DNA of 64,000 bases from Typhlomys cinereus (GCA_023101885.1 JALPQD010000206.1:1329607-1393606), one strand, 5' to 3'; shown: positions 1-11,648, counted from the first letter of the stretch. A program made the numbers and translations. Notes: generated by a model from the sequence alone, not told the origin.

Positions 1-593
1 AGCATACAATATTCATGCCAAAACTGATAGAGGTGCAAACTTTCTGGCTTGCCAGTCTACGCACATGCCAATTTCTAAACTGCTCACTTTCAATATTATC
101 CATCTGCTCAGAGAATGATTTCATGTACTGTGGGTTAAGTCTTACCTCATAAATTTGATAATCTTTGTCAGGTTATCTGGAAGCTTGCTGTAACTATTTA
201 TTCTTTGAAGATTTACCTCTAATATCTATTTGGCATCTAGGACATTGGGCCATATTTGGAACCTGTACCAAAAATATTACAACCCAGATATTTATAAATA
301 ATGAATAGTAAATAATTAGAGCCCATATACATTTATTTATTTCCTTTGAGCTTCCTTTGTGTGACTGGGACTCCTTTCTGTGTTTCCTGATTCCATGTCT
401 TTTATTCATTTAGAAAAATTAAAATGGCGATAATAATGGAAAACTTATAGTGATGAACTCTTGGTGTTTTCCATGCCTGAATGAACAGAAACTTTAATGC
501 AAAGCCCAAACCACAACTCGACAACAAAATCATCTATCAGACACAGTGGCTAGATTATAATCTGGATCATAGGTTCATTTCTTTGTATCCTTA
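1..593. other. AT-rich non-coding stretch
   Basis: I see no coding signal and no repeat I can name. Short open frames here are interrupted and low in complexity. Confidence 0.5.
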
Positions 594-918
594 GTTGATG
601 CTGGTACTGGAAAGGTCATGGCACCTTTGGGAGGTGGAGGTTTACTGGAGGAAGCAACTCACAAGGGGTGGCCTGGTAGTTGGTTAGGCCCACACTGCTT
701 TTTCTAGAAGCCTGCTCTTGCATCCTGCTTCTAGCTCTCTTGGCCTCCATGATAGACATGCCTTGATTTGTTTCCAGCTTCTGTCACCTGCCAGGCCTTT
801 TCCACCATAATAGCCTGTATCTCTCCTTTGGAACCATAGGCCAAATAAATATCCTCTTTCTCCCTGAAACTGTTAGAGTGTTGTCTCACAGCAGCAGGAA
901 GAATAACTGTCACACTGA
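594..918 (+). repeat. MaLR-type LTR, partial
   Basis: The segment has the layout of a mammalian MaLR (MST/THE1-like) LTR read on the plus strand: a 'cacctttgggaggtgga' block near the start, a purine/pyrimidine-mixed middle, an AATAAA signal at 844-849, and an end about 70 bases later near 'aactgtcaca'. The same block order recurs in the plus-strand copy at 40816-41179 and, inverted, in many minus-strand copies in this window. It is shorter than the other copies, so its 5' part is probably missing. Family assignment is from memory of consensus features. Confidence 0.55.
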
Positions 919-2051
919 TTTGGGCTTCCACAGATATTTGCACACATGTGCATGTGCACCCTGACACACAGTATGTCCACACATACACATACATCATTCA
1001 CCCTCGCATACACATGAAAATGAAAAAAGAAAATAAATGAGTAAAACGTAATGAATTAACGTATGTCCACCATTCTCTCCATCACCCTATTAAATTACAC
1101 AAACCAGTCAAGCCTTCACGCCAAAAGTGTTCTGAGACTTGATACTTTTTTATTTTGTATTAGTTTTGTACTTATGAAACTTTGATCCTGAAAAAAAATC
1201 CAATATCTGATCCTCTGCCATCACATTTACAGATATCAGCTTATGTCATGCTGAACCATTTTCCTCTCTTAATGGGATTGCTGCAAGTCTCAGCTGACAT
1301 TTCCTGCTGCCTATGTACTCCATCCACACACAACACTTTCCTCTTTCTTTGGAAGCTGTGGAAGCACTTTAAAATCCAAACTGAGATGAGGCCACATTTT
1401 TCAACCTTCCTTTTGAAATTTTTAATTAATCTTACGCTTCTTAAAGGTTTGGTTACAAAATAATCCCCAAAGGTTCATGCAAAATTAAGCTGTGATCTTC
1501 AATGCAATTGGTTTCAGAGATTCAGTACTGTTGCCTGATTAGCACATAAGGACTCTTATTTCATACTTCATTGATGAACCAACCCATTGATGAATTTACG
1601 TCTGAATCGCTATTATAAGGAAAAGTATGCAAAGGTACATCTTTCTCTTCCTCCTTGTTTTATCACCACTCCTGTTCCTCACTCTTCTTCATTCTTTTTC
1701 TTCTTCTTCCTAAATGCCAGGTGTCTAACAGCTTTGGTCCACTACACACAATGGTTTTCTGCTTTAGCATATCCTAAAGGCAATGGAGTCAGCTGACCAT
1801 AGACTGTCACCTCTGAAACTAAAGTCAAAATAAATCCTTCCTAACCTGACAAAGTCCCTGATAAAATAACCTGAAATAGGTTATTTTGCTAGGCATATTG
1901 TTGCCTGGCATAGAAAATATAAGTGTAGCTCTTTTTCTTATCCATGATAATGTCATCTTTGTATGATTTTTAGACCACTACATCAGGTGCTTTCCAGCTA
2001 GATATGTTTGTTACTGAGATTTTTCTCTTTTTTTTGTTTACATTTACTAGG
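919..2051. other. Unassigned AT-rich DNA
   Basis: A CA-rich patch lies at about 940-1010 and T-rich runs at 1680-1710. I recognise no gene or named repeat. Confidence 0.45.
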
Positions 2052-2990
2052 ACTTTATGACTTTTTTTTTATTATGTTATATTTATTTATTTTCCCAATC
2101 ATACAAGTTTAATAGGTACTCCAGTCCCCTCTCTCCCTCCCCTCCCCAGTCCCCCTTGTACCCTCCTCCATTTCCCCCTTCCTTTCATCCCCCTCTCTTC
2201 TCCCATTGCCTCACCCCCAATTCCCTGTGTTGTGCCCAGAATTCTAGATCTCAAGAGACCACCGGAGGCAACATGGCTGTAGACACACGAGGGTCTTTAT
2301 TCAAACCTCTAGTCCGGGCTCTCCCCTTCACTTACACAGCAGATCAAGAATGAGAGAGCCCCGAGTCTTTGTTCAGCAAGGCTTTTTTATAGTGGCTACT
2401 TCTAGGAGAATGGGCTTCTAACCTAGTAGATACATGATTAGGTAAATAAAAGTAAAAATAGTATTGGCGAGTGGAGATTGGTTGGCTTCGTCCACCCACC
2501 GTCTCTAATACCTCCTATATTACTTACGGTCTTTGTAATTTCTGGAGCAGCTAGTAGCTGGCTTCCAATTGGACAGTTCCACTTGTTCGGTTCATAATCT
2601 TTATACACTATCATTCAAGGCTGTCCTCCCAGCTAGTGGCGGCTCTGGAGTGTAAAGTATTCTCTAATTTGGAGCCAACTGTTTATGGCTAAAGTCATGT
2701 ACACAGTTGATTGGGTCAGACAGTCTATCTGGTGCTTCTTGGCGTGGACAAGTGAACAAGTACGAAATGGGAACATATATAAAATGGCATTTCTTGGTTC
2801 AGGTCCCACACCTGGAGCATCTTTTTGTGTGAATGCAAACTTCCCTCTGAGTCCTCCACTCTAGTGAAGTGTAAGGACTCAGTGGTATTGCCCAGAGCCG
2901 GCTCCCCTGTAGTATGACTGACATGTCAATGACTCCCCAAAGTCTAGCATGGATCACAGACAGGCACTAGGGTCCTTAGAGGCAAGGGAT
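2052..2990 (-). mobile_element. 5'-truncated, 5'-inverted L1 3' end
   Basis: The minus-strand part is an L1 3' UTR. Read on the plus strand it shows a T-rich tail near 2060, the 'tcatacaag' L1 end, and a C-rich tract (the purine tract in sense). After the LTR at 2228-2810 it resumes with 'cctggagcatc' and runs to about 2898. From about 2911 to 2988 the same 3' UTR continues in the opposite orientation, matching the sense strand of the copy at 21510-21590. About 55 bases of the consensus are absent between the two arms. This is the signature of twin priming. A SINE sits at the far end. Confidence 0.8.
2228..2810 (-). mobile_element. Solo LTR of an endogenous retrovirus
   Basis: This 583 bp block splits an L1 3' UTR. 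On the minus strand it begins TGTGGGACC and ends GGGCACAACA, so it has TG...CA termini. It is flanked by CCTG at 2224-2227 and 2811-2814, a 4 bp duplication. A TATA-like box (plus 2382-2392) lies about 90 bases before an AATAAA signal (plus 2296-2301), which gives a U3-R-U5 layout. No internal viral region is present, so it is a recombined solo LTR. A 4 bp duplication fits class I (ERV1) elements better than class II (6 bp) or ERVL/MaLR (5 bp). The exact family is not recognised. Confidence 0.8.
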
Positions 2991-3001
2991 TTTCTCTTCT
3001 T

Positions 3002-3291
3002 TTTAAATATTTTTATTATTATTATTATTTATTCAACTGTGCGCATGTGCGTGTGTATGTGCGCGCGCGTGGGTGTGTCTGTGTGTGTGTAGAACCACGG
3101 ACGAATGCGCGAACCACCATGGACGCCTCCACCTCCTTCTGCCCCGGGATTCACAGGCTCCGCCCCACCAGGACCAGAAGCGCAGGCCGCCCCCGCTTCC
3201 GCCTGGCGTCTATACGTGGGATCTGGGATCCGAACTCAGGACCCTCTGCCTACAAGACGGAGGCTTAACCCTTGAGCCACCTCTCCAGCCC
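3002..3291 (-). mobile_element. Young B2-like tRNA-derived SINE, copy 1
   Basis: On the minus strand it starts 'gggctggagaggtggctc' and carries a tRNA-type A box (TGGCTCAAGGG) and B box (GAGTTCGGATC). A GC-rich body follows, then a CA-rich segment and an A-rich 'gaataaataataat' tail. The TSD gggattttctcttctt is perfect at 2986-3001 and 3292-3307. It is close to the copies at 10477, 14811 and 19071. It landed at the end of the L1 at 2052-2990. Confidence 0.85.
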
Positions 3292-3307
3292 GGGATTTTC
3301 TCTTCTT

Positions 3308-3944
3308 AAATCACTCTCCTCTTCCTTCCCTCTCACCTGATTGTTTCCTTTTGTCTTTTGAATGTCACTTAACATTTTTTAGAAATACTTTTCTAAAAAT
3401 CCTTTTGATTTTTCTTTTGACATGCATTGCTTCCTCAAAAACACCCCCAGCTTAAGAGTCTGAAATCATGAAAGCTAAATACATCCATTATTTTACACTG
3501 AAGCTTAAAATTCCAAATATCCTTACTTCCTTTCTTCTCTTTTTCCCTGCTCAGATATAGTAGGCAGGACTTTCAGCTAGCTCCTGTGTCAGCTTAGCTG
3601 CTATTATAGCTTGTTTACTTATTGTGATTACATTCTAGAATGTTTTTTCCTTAGATATAAAAACCTCACATGTTACCTAATTGTTTTTCTTTCTATTTTG
3701 TTTAGTAACATTTCTAGCCAGGATCTCTTTCCAACACAGCATCTATTTTTTAGGTTCTAGGTAGTTGGAAAGTTTATAAGCAACTGAAGTCTTATGTAAT
3801 TGTGGTTAAAGTGACTGAGTATGGATCTGCTATTATGGTCTAAGTTCCACAGTTTTATTTGTCCTTTCTTTACATCATCTAAAAACAGTTCAATGCAGTC
3901 TGTTTCCAAAATTACAATGAATTTGGAAAGGAGAGAAATAATGG
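3308..3944. other. Unassigned AT-rich DNA
   Basis: Pyrimidine-rich patches only. No gene or repeat that I can name. Confidence 0.45.
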
Positions 3945-4395
3945 TATATTAATTAGATTTCTTATTACTGTGATCAAACACCTGATAAGAAGCAACTTGG
4001 GGTAAGCAGGATTATTTTGGCTCATGTTTTGAGAGGAAGTTGCGATTGTGGACAACTTATGGCCACAGAGTAGTTCCACACCATGGGAGCAGCTGCTCAA
4101 GACCAAAGAGACAGCTCATGGCACTGGAAGCGGCTCATGGCTGTGTCAGTCAGAACTTTCTAGAAACAGAACAACTGGAAGTAGAGAGAGGGAATGCCAG
4201 TGTCCACTTCATTTTCTCCTTTCCCCATTTCATTCATCGAGATCTCTGGCCCTTGGACAATGCCACCACGTTCAGGATGGGTCTTCCTACTCCCTTAATC
4301 ATCTCCAAAAAGACTTCACTGGTGCATCAAGATCAAGTGCCCCAGTTTCCTATGATTGTAATCCTGTCAGGTTGACAATTGCATTTTAACATAAA
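3945..4395 (-). repeat. MaLR-type LTR, minus strand
   Basis: On the minus strand the element ends in 'caaaataatcctgcttacc' followed by 'caagttgcttcttatcagg' and a terminal 'atcacagtaat' block, the layout seen at the 3' end of rodent MaLR-type LTRs. The 'gtcaacctgacagg' start at about 4370-4380 is also typical. The polyadenylation signal has decayed to AATAAT. No internal region is attached, so it is solo or truncated. Confidence 0.55.
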
Positions 4396-5815
4396 GTGCG
4401 GTAAGAGAAACATGTCTATAACAAGAGCACGCATATTTTCTGCAGTTGCATTCCTGACTTTGAACTTCCTGATAAGAAAAGCTGAAAGCAGAGACTTGAC
4501 AGCTATCAGGCTTCTGAAAGTGATCTAGTGACTGACTTCCCTTGAATGTTGGAAAGAAACAAAATTTCAAGATTCCAGAGGATAATTAAATCTTTTATTA
4601 TGCATTCATTTTCATACTGCTGTTTCTCAAAATGACCTTCTTGCTCAGGGAGCAACATAAAAGAAGCAACAGAATTTATAATCATAAAACAATAGCAACA
4701 ATAATAACAGCATTGAAAACAGCATCCTGGCATTGTTATGAGTACATCTAAGGCAATATGATTAAACCATATATGCTGCTGCTGCTGCTGATTCTTCTTC
4801 CAGTGTCACATAAAAAGTCATTTTTCAATTACTGTGTCTTGTGGTAGAAAACTTTTGGCTAACTTTCATCAGTTTGTGACTCATGTGATGCAAGTGCTTC
4901 ATAAATGCTGAGCAAAGCTTTTAGCGTTCCAGGCTCCTCCTGGATTCTGGAAATCACATTTCTGAAGCCTCTTCTCTAATAATATGGTGCTTCATTGCGA
5001 GTCGTCTGATTCAGTATTGATTAAGTTCTCAACTTTTCTGAGCTCACCACTCTTTTCTGTCAGCTGGAGATGATTGCCTCCATTTCTGTGCCTTTCCCTA
5101 GGAAATGCATCGCTTTCAAATGCTGCCGGAGCCAATTTCTTAGCATTTGCAGGGAGAGTAAAGGTATGCCATCATGAAAAAAGGATCATCTTCAACACAA
5201 TTTCTTTGGCTCAAACAAGGACCCGTGGATTTATAGATCTTGGATGGAGAAAACCAATACATGAAATTTTCTGCTGAAAAATGATACCTGAATCCTCACA
5301 CACAAAAAAATTCAGTCGCTCCTATACTACATGCCCAGAATTACATAAATCATTCTACTTTATTTCTTGCATTCTACATGGAAATAAGAAAAGGATCAAA
5401 TAATGATGATAGTTTTATTCTAGCTGTAAGATCATGGAAATGGAAAATACTAAAGTTTGATTTTAGAAGATTCAGTTTGTCTCAGTAGTTGTATGTTTTC
5501 AGACAAATAACTACTTTTTTTTTTCTCTTGTATACCTTTACTTCTTGAAAAATGGCTGAAGGTGTTTGCCTAGATCAGTGCAACTGAGTTTTATCAGATC
5601 AGCATAACTTTTATGAAACATTCTTCTGATGTTGCTTTTATCAGCTCAAATGAAATCCATGCATAGTATAATGTACTACAAATATGTTCATCAGCAAAAT
5701 TGTATAATATCCTAATTGTAAAAAGATGAATTATAAACAATAATTTTTAAAAATTGTAGCACATATATACTATTTGCTTCAAAAATTAAATCTTTACAAA
5801 GATGAATTAGAGGTT
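4396..5815. other. Unassigned DNA
   Basis: A short (TGC)n tract lies at about 4772-4790. I see no exon-like frame and no recognised repeat. Open frames of 60-75 codons have no family resemblance. Confidence 0.45.
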
Positions 5816-5901
5816 ATATATACACACACACATATATATGTATATACACACACATGTATATACATATGTAGACACACAGAAACATACACACACACACACA
5901 A
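5816..5901. repeat. TA/CA-rich microsatellite
   Basis: Alternating purine-pyrimidine DNA made of imperfect (CA)n and (TA)n runs. Confidence 0.85.
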
Positions 5902-6050
5902 ATTGCCTTAAAAAGCACTTTACAGAAGTATGTAAAAATAAAAGAGACAGAAGAGTGTTCTTTAAAATAAGAGACATGGATACTGTCAGAAGCCATCAGA
6001 TTTGAATACAGAGAAGGAAAAAAATTAAGCTCAATTAAAAATAGCCCATA

Positions 6051-6426
6051 GGTTGCAGAGATGGCTCAGTGGTTAAAGTTTTCTGTGTAGACATTAAGAC
6101 CTGAGTTTGAATCTCTAAAACACATGTAATGTGGGGCATACTAAGACACTCATGTAATTCCAGTGTTCCTAGGTGAGATGGGAGGTAGAGACAGAATAAC
6201 TGTCAAAAACTTACCGGATAGCTAGTCTGGCATGTGTAGTGGTGAACTACACAGGACACTTTGTCTTAAACAAGATTAGAAGGTGAGGACGGATACCTGA
6301 GGGTGTTCTCTGACTTACATGTGCATGCCATGGCACACATACATCTTTATCACATACACAAGTACATATACATATTCATTCTCTCTCTCTCTCTCTCTTC
6401 ATATACACACACATATACACATACTA
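6051..6426 (+). repeat. Old tRNA/B1 composite SINE (RSINE1/B4-like)
   Basis: It opens with a tRNA-type head ('gagatggctcagtggtta', then B-box-like 'gagtttgaatc'). A B1-related middle follows ('gtaattccagtgttcctagg', 'gctagtctggcatg'), then a tail ('aaggtgaggac', 'tctgacttacatgtgc') and CT/CA runs at 6380-6426. The order tRNA head, B1-like part, CA-rich tail fits rodent composite SINEs. Divergence is high, so it is an old insertion. Confidence 0.65.
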
Positions 6427-6529
6427 AAATATTACAGGAAAAATGAGACTAATGTGCCAAAACAAAGATGGAGAAGCAAATATAGTGAGGGAGCATAATG
6501 TAATTGCAAAGACAGTGACCTCTATTTTT

Positions 6530-7038
6530 TTATTGTTATTATTTCCGTTCATACAGACTTAACAGGTACACCGGTCCCTTCCCTCCCTCCACCTTCCCCC
6601 AACCCCCCTGCTCCCCCCTCCCTTTTCCCCTCCCTCTCCATTCCCCAGTGCCTACCCCCCAATCCCCAGAGCATCCTTTACTGTGCATGCCAAACTCTCC
6701 TCTGGGTCCTCCTCTCCGATGAGGTGCATTTCCCAGAACCTTTTCCTGTGTTCCCGTTAAGCATAGGAACACTACTGAGGCTGTCAATCCCTTGCCTCCA
6801 AGGATCCTAATGCCTTTAGCAAATGCTAGACTTTGTGGGGTCAATAGTGTGCTGGACATTGCGCAGGTCATGCAAAGTCCTATTATGATTGTTTCAGCCC
6901 TAACTTGTGGAGTATCTTGCATATCATTGCTTCTCCCATTCTTGTGCTCTTACAATCTTACCGCCCCCTCTTCTGCAAATTTCCCTGAGCTTCAGGATGG
7001 GGACAGATTAGGCTGGCCCAGTTCCATGTGGTTGATAT
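6530..7038 (-). mobile_element. 3'-truncated-length young L1 (3' UTR only)
   Basis: This is an L1 3' UTR in inverted orientation: T-rich tail, 'gttcatacagactt', a C-rich tract (purine-rich in sense), then the rest of the 3' UTR ending at 'cagttccatgtggttgata'. A 20-base TSD (agacagtgacc...) is perfect at 6510-6529 and 7039-7058. It belongs to the 3' UTR type that carries the 'ttagcaaatgctagactttg' motif, as does the full-length copy ending at 34234. Confidence 0.9.
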
Positions 7039-7058
7039 AGACAGTGACCTCTATTTTT

Positions 7059-8292
7059 AAGTGTAGAATCAAACAATTCTTCACGTACAGGAAAAATAAT
7101 AGAAAGAAATGTGCTGTATCTTGAGATCCTTGTATGGTTCTCTAATACTTAAAGTAAATTAGAAGTTATCTTCAATGACATGAATTGAGGAACAAGAATT
7201 GAGGGATGTAGAAAAGTTGTAAATATTACTAACAAGCAGGACAGAGAGAAGTCATGTGGATAGATCTCTGACATCAGATTACAACTGAACACCAGTTTCC
7301 ATATACAAAACCAGTCAGTATTTTAATAAACAACTTTTACACCTGCACTGTAATAGGATGACAGTGGTATAACTATTTCAAAATAATTAATATTCATGAA
7401 ATCCTGAGGGATCACCTTCTATTTTATTTCTTTGCAATTTAATAATATATGGTTCTACATTTTTAAAAAGAGCTTCAACATCTTTTGCTGAACACTTATT
7501 TAAAAGATAAGTTAAATTCGGGCAGAATGAGGTGTTTGTGTTGGTTCTGGGATTGTCTCTGGTAGTAATTTTTTTCCACATGGTATAATATCCTGAAATA
7601 TTAAATAACTCTTGCTGAAATATGAATACAATAAATTTGAAATCTCCTGAGAATATATGACAATAGCAGAATATGCAGTTCAAGGAAAACCATGCCTGTA
7701 AAGTGAAGCTCATTTTCTGGCTTAAATAGCTGCAAATTGTTTTCAGCTACATGTGTATCTGGCATTAAGGTTCTCAGCGACTTTTCCCTTGACCAGCAGT
7801 GTCTACATCACTGGAACTTATTAGACATTCAGGTATCTGCCCTCATTCAAGGCCCATTGAGTCAGAAGATGGATAGGAGGACTGGCAGTATGTGATTTGA
7901 TCATCCTCTAAGTGATTATGATCTGTGGTTGAGTGATGCTTGCTGATCACACAAGGTAACAGATAAGCATTCCTTCTGGATAGTGATTCTATGCCATTAT
8001 AGAACCCATAGCATCTCTGTCTCCTACTTATTGTATTCTCAGGAACAGAAACAAGCAAAAAAAGTATGACCCACGAATTTCTAAAATGCTACTTCTGTTA
8101 TGGGGGTGAATATCTCCGTTTTTGTAAAAAAAGGTTTAAAGAAAGATGCTTTACCAAGATTTGTTAAAGTGAAGGTAGATGTTCTCACAAAAACTCAAGA
8201 GTTTTTGTCCATGTATCTGTCCAATAAATGAGTCTACTGTTCTAATCTTTTATTGATTTACTTACTTTCATTTTCCCGAATGGTGGGCTAAA
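7059..8292. other. Unassigned AT-rich DNA
   Basis: A minus-strand open frame of about 108 codons at 7387-7713 has no recognisable domain, and its composition matches its surroundings. Nothing else stands out. Confidence 0.45.
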
Positions 8293-8327
<35 letters not shown>

Positions 8328-8383
8328 CATGTGCACACGTGTGCATGCATGTGCGCATGTGTGCATGTATGTGTGTGTGTGTG
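8293..8383. repeat. GT microsatellite with GTGCAT variants
   Basis: Imperfect (GT)n interrupted by GTGCAT and GTGCGC units. Confidence 0.9.
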
Positions 8384-9644
8384 ACTTAGAATGGAGTTGA
8401 ACCACAAGTTGTGTAAGCCTTTGTAAGACTCTCTTGTTCTCATGGTTGATGTCATGACTGCATTGTCTTCTGTTTGTCTTCCAACTAACACCTGGGAGGT
8501 GTTATTGCTCCTACTGAGAAATGCTGGGTTAGACAGTGGCTGAAGTCTCAGTCTATGATCCTGATATGTTCATGGAGGCTGCAAGACATTACAGCTAAGG
8601 TCAAAACTCAAACCACGCAGTAAGATTGCTGCAGGGCTTCTACACAGGGTAACATCCTTTCTTCAGGATAATTATAAAATAAAACTGAGTCAAGAGAAGG
8701 GAAGAGGTAAAGTGAAGCATGAACAAAATGACTCAGATGATTGGTCCCTTTTCTTCAGACTTCTTCTAAAGGTCTTACAACATGGTGAGAGTAAATTCCC
8801 AGTTAATTACACAGCAGACTATGAATTTGCATGATATTTTTGCAAGGCAAAGGGAAGCTCTGCCTAATGGTGGCTCAGTCCACCTACTTGCAGGAACTTT
8901 AGAAGAGTTCTTTAGTTAGACCCGTGACAAAAACCAGAAGTCCACATCTAGATTTTGCAAGCACAGAGGGGTTCTATTCTTAGTGGCAATGTAAACTAAC
9001 ACTACTAAAAAGTACTGATGGAAATAGTTTGAAGTGCTACATATTAAAAATTAGTACTAATTTCTGGATTTTGTTCATCAACTTAGACTTATAATTAGAC
9101 TTTTGAGGTGAAATGTTAATGAACATCCAAATTTATATAACTGACAAATGACAGGAATAAAAGACATGTTGAGCTAAAGTGATTGGTTGGTAATTCATGT
9201 TTCTTTAACATTTTTTTCTTCCTTTCAGCTAATATCTTGTCTTCTATAAAAATGATAAAGGCAAAAACAATTTGAGAGAAATGTAGCATAAGACTTTAAT
9301 GGTAATCAGACAGCTTGTAAATAAGAATATTATGGTTTTAGAGATAATTTACTGGTATGACAAGGCTCTAATTAATCGGTTGACCTCTGACAGAATGCAA
9401 GAGAGAGAGACAATGTCCATCAAGTGGATGTTCAGAATTCCCATGACATTTTTCTAACATGCTCATCTTATGAAGGCTCAATGAGTTTGTGTGTGACTGC
9501 CGAAACCAAGGCCAATTTTCTTTTTCCCTTGTTTCTTCCTTGCTGTTTTGTCATTCTTGACAGCTCCCATGAAAGGTGCAAGCCCTTCAATTAACTAAGT
9601 AACTTGTTTTTTTGTAAATCATTTAAAATCAGGAGTTTCTTCCT
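8384..9644. other. Unassigned AT-rich DNA
   Basis: I recognise no gene, RNA or repeat in this stretch. Confidence 0.45.
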
Positions 9645-9880
9645 TTATTTATGCACCCAACAAACATGCAATGAGCAGAAAATAAGCCCAGTGGAGGTGG
9701 TTGGTGATACAAGATAAGAAAGACATAGGAAACAAGAGATAAGCAGTAGTGCTCAAAGCCCAAGGAAGTTAAATGCCTAGAGGGGTGAAGCAGAGGGCTT
9801 CATGCTGATGCCTTCTGACAATCAGAGAAGTCTTCTGGGAAAAGCTGACTTAATGCGTGAATGAGGAACAAATGCACTGA
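9645..9880 (-). repeat. L2 relic
   Basis: The plus strand keeps the inverse of the L2 3' region in order: 'tttatttatgcacccaacaaac', 'ggttggtgatacaagataag', 'agagaagtcttctgggaaaa', then 'tgacttaatgcgtgaatgag'. These correspond to L2 consensus landmarks ('tttattgagcac', 'ggggatacag', 'gggaaggcctc', 'gacatttgag'). The copy is very diverged and ancient. Confidence 0.5.
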
Positions 9881-9920
9881 AAAGCAGTAGTATCCGGCTT
9901 CTTAGAGCATGCCAGATCTT

Positions 9921-10089
9921 TTTTTTTTTTATTTATTTTTTCCACTCATACAAAATTGATAGGTACCCCATTCTCCTCTCTCCATCCACTCCCTGGATCC
10001 CCTTACTCCCTCCCTCCTTTTCCCCTTCCTTTCCCCCTCCCTCCCTTTCTCCAAGTGGCCCTCCCCATTCCTGGAGCATCCTTGAGTAT
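9921..10089 (-). mobile_element. Very short L1 3' end
   Basis: About 170 bp: a T-rich tail, 'ccactcatacaaaattgata', a C-rich tract, then 'attcctggagcatcct'. TSD gcatgccagatctt is perfect at 9907-9920 and 10090-10103. Its length is little more than the purine tract plus the tail. Confidence 0.9.
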
Positions 10090-10103
10090 GCATGCCAGAT
10101 CTT

Positions 10104-10461
10104 ATACCTCCATCACACTGAAAGTTGAATAGGTTAACATTTATGAATGTGGATTTTTTTTCACTTTATAAAACAATTTTGAAATTTTTACTTTCAGTAA
10201 TTGAGGATAATTAACAGTGAGTGATACATTTGCTTAAATATTTATAAGTCTTTGGGATATTTTCATATTTCGGGAAACTATTGCTTACTACATTCTTAAG
10301 ATTCTGTTTACAATTATGTCACCTCGAAAAGTGAGGGGAAAAAAAAAAACAGGTGTGAGTACGTGCCATGGAAACTGCCTGTAGAATGCTGTAGACTATC
10401 ATCACACTCTGGAAAAGAAATACAAGCATATAGAATATGTGCCGTTAGAAAATACATAGCA
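10104..10461. other. Unassigned AT-rich DNA
   Basis: Nothing recognisable between the short L1 and the next SINE. Confidence 0.45.
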
Positions 10462-10476
10462 ACTCGGCAAATTTCT

Positions 10477-10782
10477 TTTAATTTTGTATTATTTATTCAA
10501 TTGCGCGTGTGTGCATGTGTGCGTGTGTGTGTATGTATGTGTGTATATGTATGTGTGTGTGTGTGTAGAACCATGGACGAATTCGGGAACCAGCATGGAC
10601 GCCTCCACCTCCTCCTTGTTTACTTTGCCCCGGGATTCACAGGCTCTGCCCTACCAGGACCAGAATCGCAGGCCGCCCCCCGTTTCCGCCTGGCGTCTAT
10701 ACTTGGGGTCTAGGATCCGAACTCAGGACCTTCCTTCTGCAAGGCATAGACTTAACCCCTGAGCCACCTCTCCAGCCACACG
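10477..10782 (-). mobile_element. Young B2-like SINE, copy 2
   Basis: Same family as 3002-3291. On the minus strand it has 'ggctggagaggtggctcagg', B box GAGTTCGGATC, the GC-rich body, then a longer GT/CA segment and an A-rich tail. The TSD actcggcaaatttct (10462-10476) pairs with actcagtaaatttct (10783-10797), two mismatches. The body carries a short insertion ('tgtttactttg' in plus orientation) that copy 4 at 19071 also has and copies 1 and 3 lack. Confidence 0.85.
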
Positions 10783-10797
10783 ACTCAGTAAATTTCT

Positions 10798-11574
10798 AAG
10801 CACTACATGATTTTGCATCTGAATAAAACTGTGTATAACAATGTAAATATCTTTGTTTTTCAATACCAATCTATATTTACCTTGTACATGGTTGGAAAAT
10901 GACTAGGAAATTCATAAGACATCAGACATTATAAAAAAAAGATTGGGTGTCAGGTTTCTAGTTAAATTTAATCATCATTATAACTTACTAGTTTGATTGT
11001 AGAAATTCTTGATTTGAATCTAGGAAATCGCTTAAATTTCAGCCACTTCAGTTTTGTCCTACTAATCGATTTTTTTTTCTCTTTAGCTCCTCAGTTCTTC
11101 CTGTAACTGGGTCTTAATGCTGGGAGAATTTGGGGGTTAGAGAGGCATGGACACACAGCACCAGGGTATCAGTAGAAGCATGCTAGGAGCACAGGTTGAT
11201 GTCCACTTAGATTCACCGTTCAGAATACATCTTTCATCTGGTGTCTGCTGAGGGTTTGTCCTGCGTAGTAGGCCTGGCTTTGGGCTGTCTTCTCTACTTC
11301 TGATGACTGCTTCGGGGCCTCTGACCATCTATTCTCCTTTAAGTTCTTATCTCTTTCAGAGACCCAGAGAAGGCATGGGCCACCTTGACTAGTATGATTT
11401 AACACCATTTGACTTGAACTTGATCTATGGCTTTATTTACTTACCTATATTGCGCATTTCAAGCACTTTGGACAATTTGTATGGAAGACCTGACCTTGAC
11501 TACTGCATGCCTCGGTCCAACCCTCTGCGGCTGGTCATCTCAACTATACTGTTAGTGATAACTTACACTTCAGA
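10798..11574. other. Unassigned DNA
   Basis: Overlapping minus-strand open frames of about 60 codons near 11137-11408 show no family features. No named repeat. Confidence 0.45.
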
Positions 11575-11590
11575 TTTTTTTACATTTATT

Positions 11591-11648
<58 letters not shown>

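Noticed and set aside
2019..2060. 3' transduction on the L1 at 2052
   Set aside because: A 'gatttttctctt' near 2019 resembles the right flank near 2988, but the area is too T-rich to separate a true TSD from chance.
3047..3309. Open frames of 73-78 codons
   Set aside because: They lie on the antisense strand of a SINE; equivalent frames recur in the copies at 10484 and 14879. Not a gene.
7387..7713. 108-codon minus-strand frame
   Set aside because: No domain, AT-rich codons as in the surrounding DNA, no splice or promoter context.
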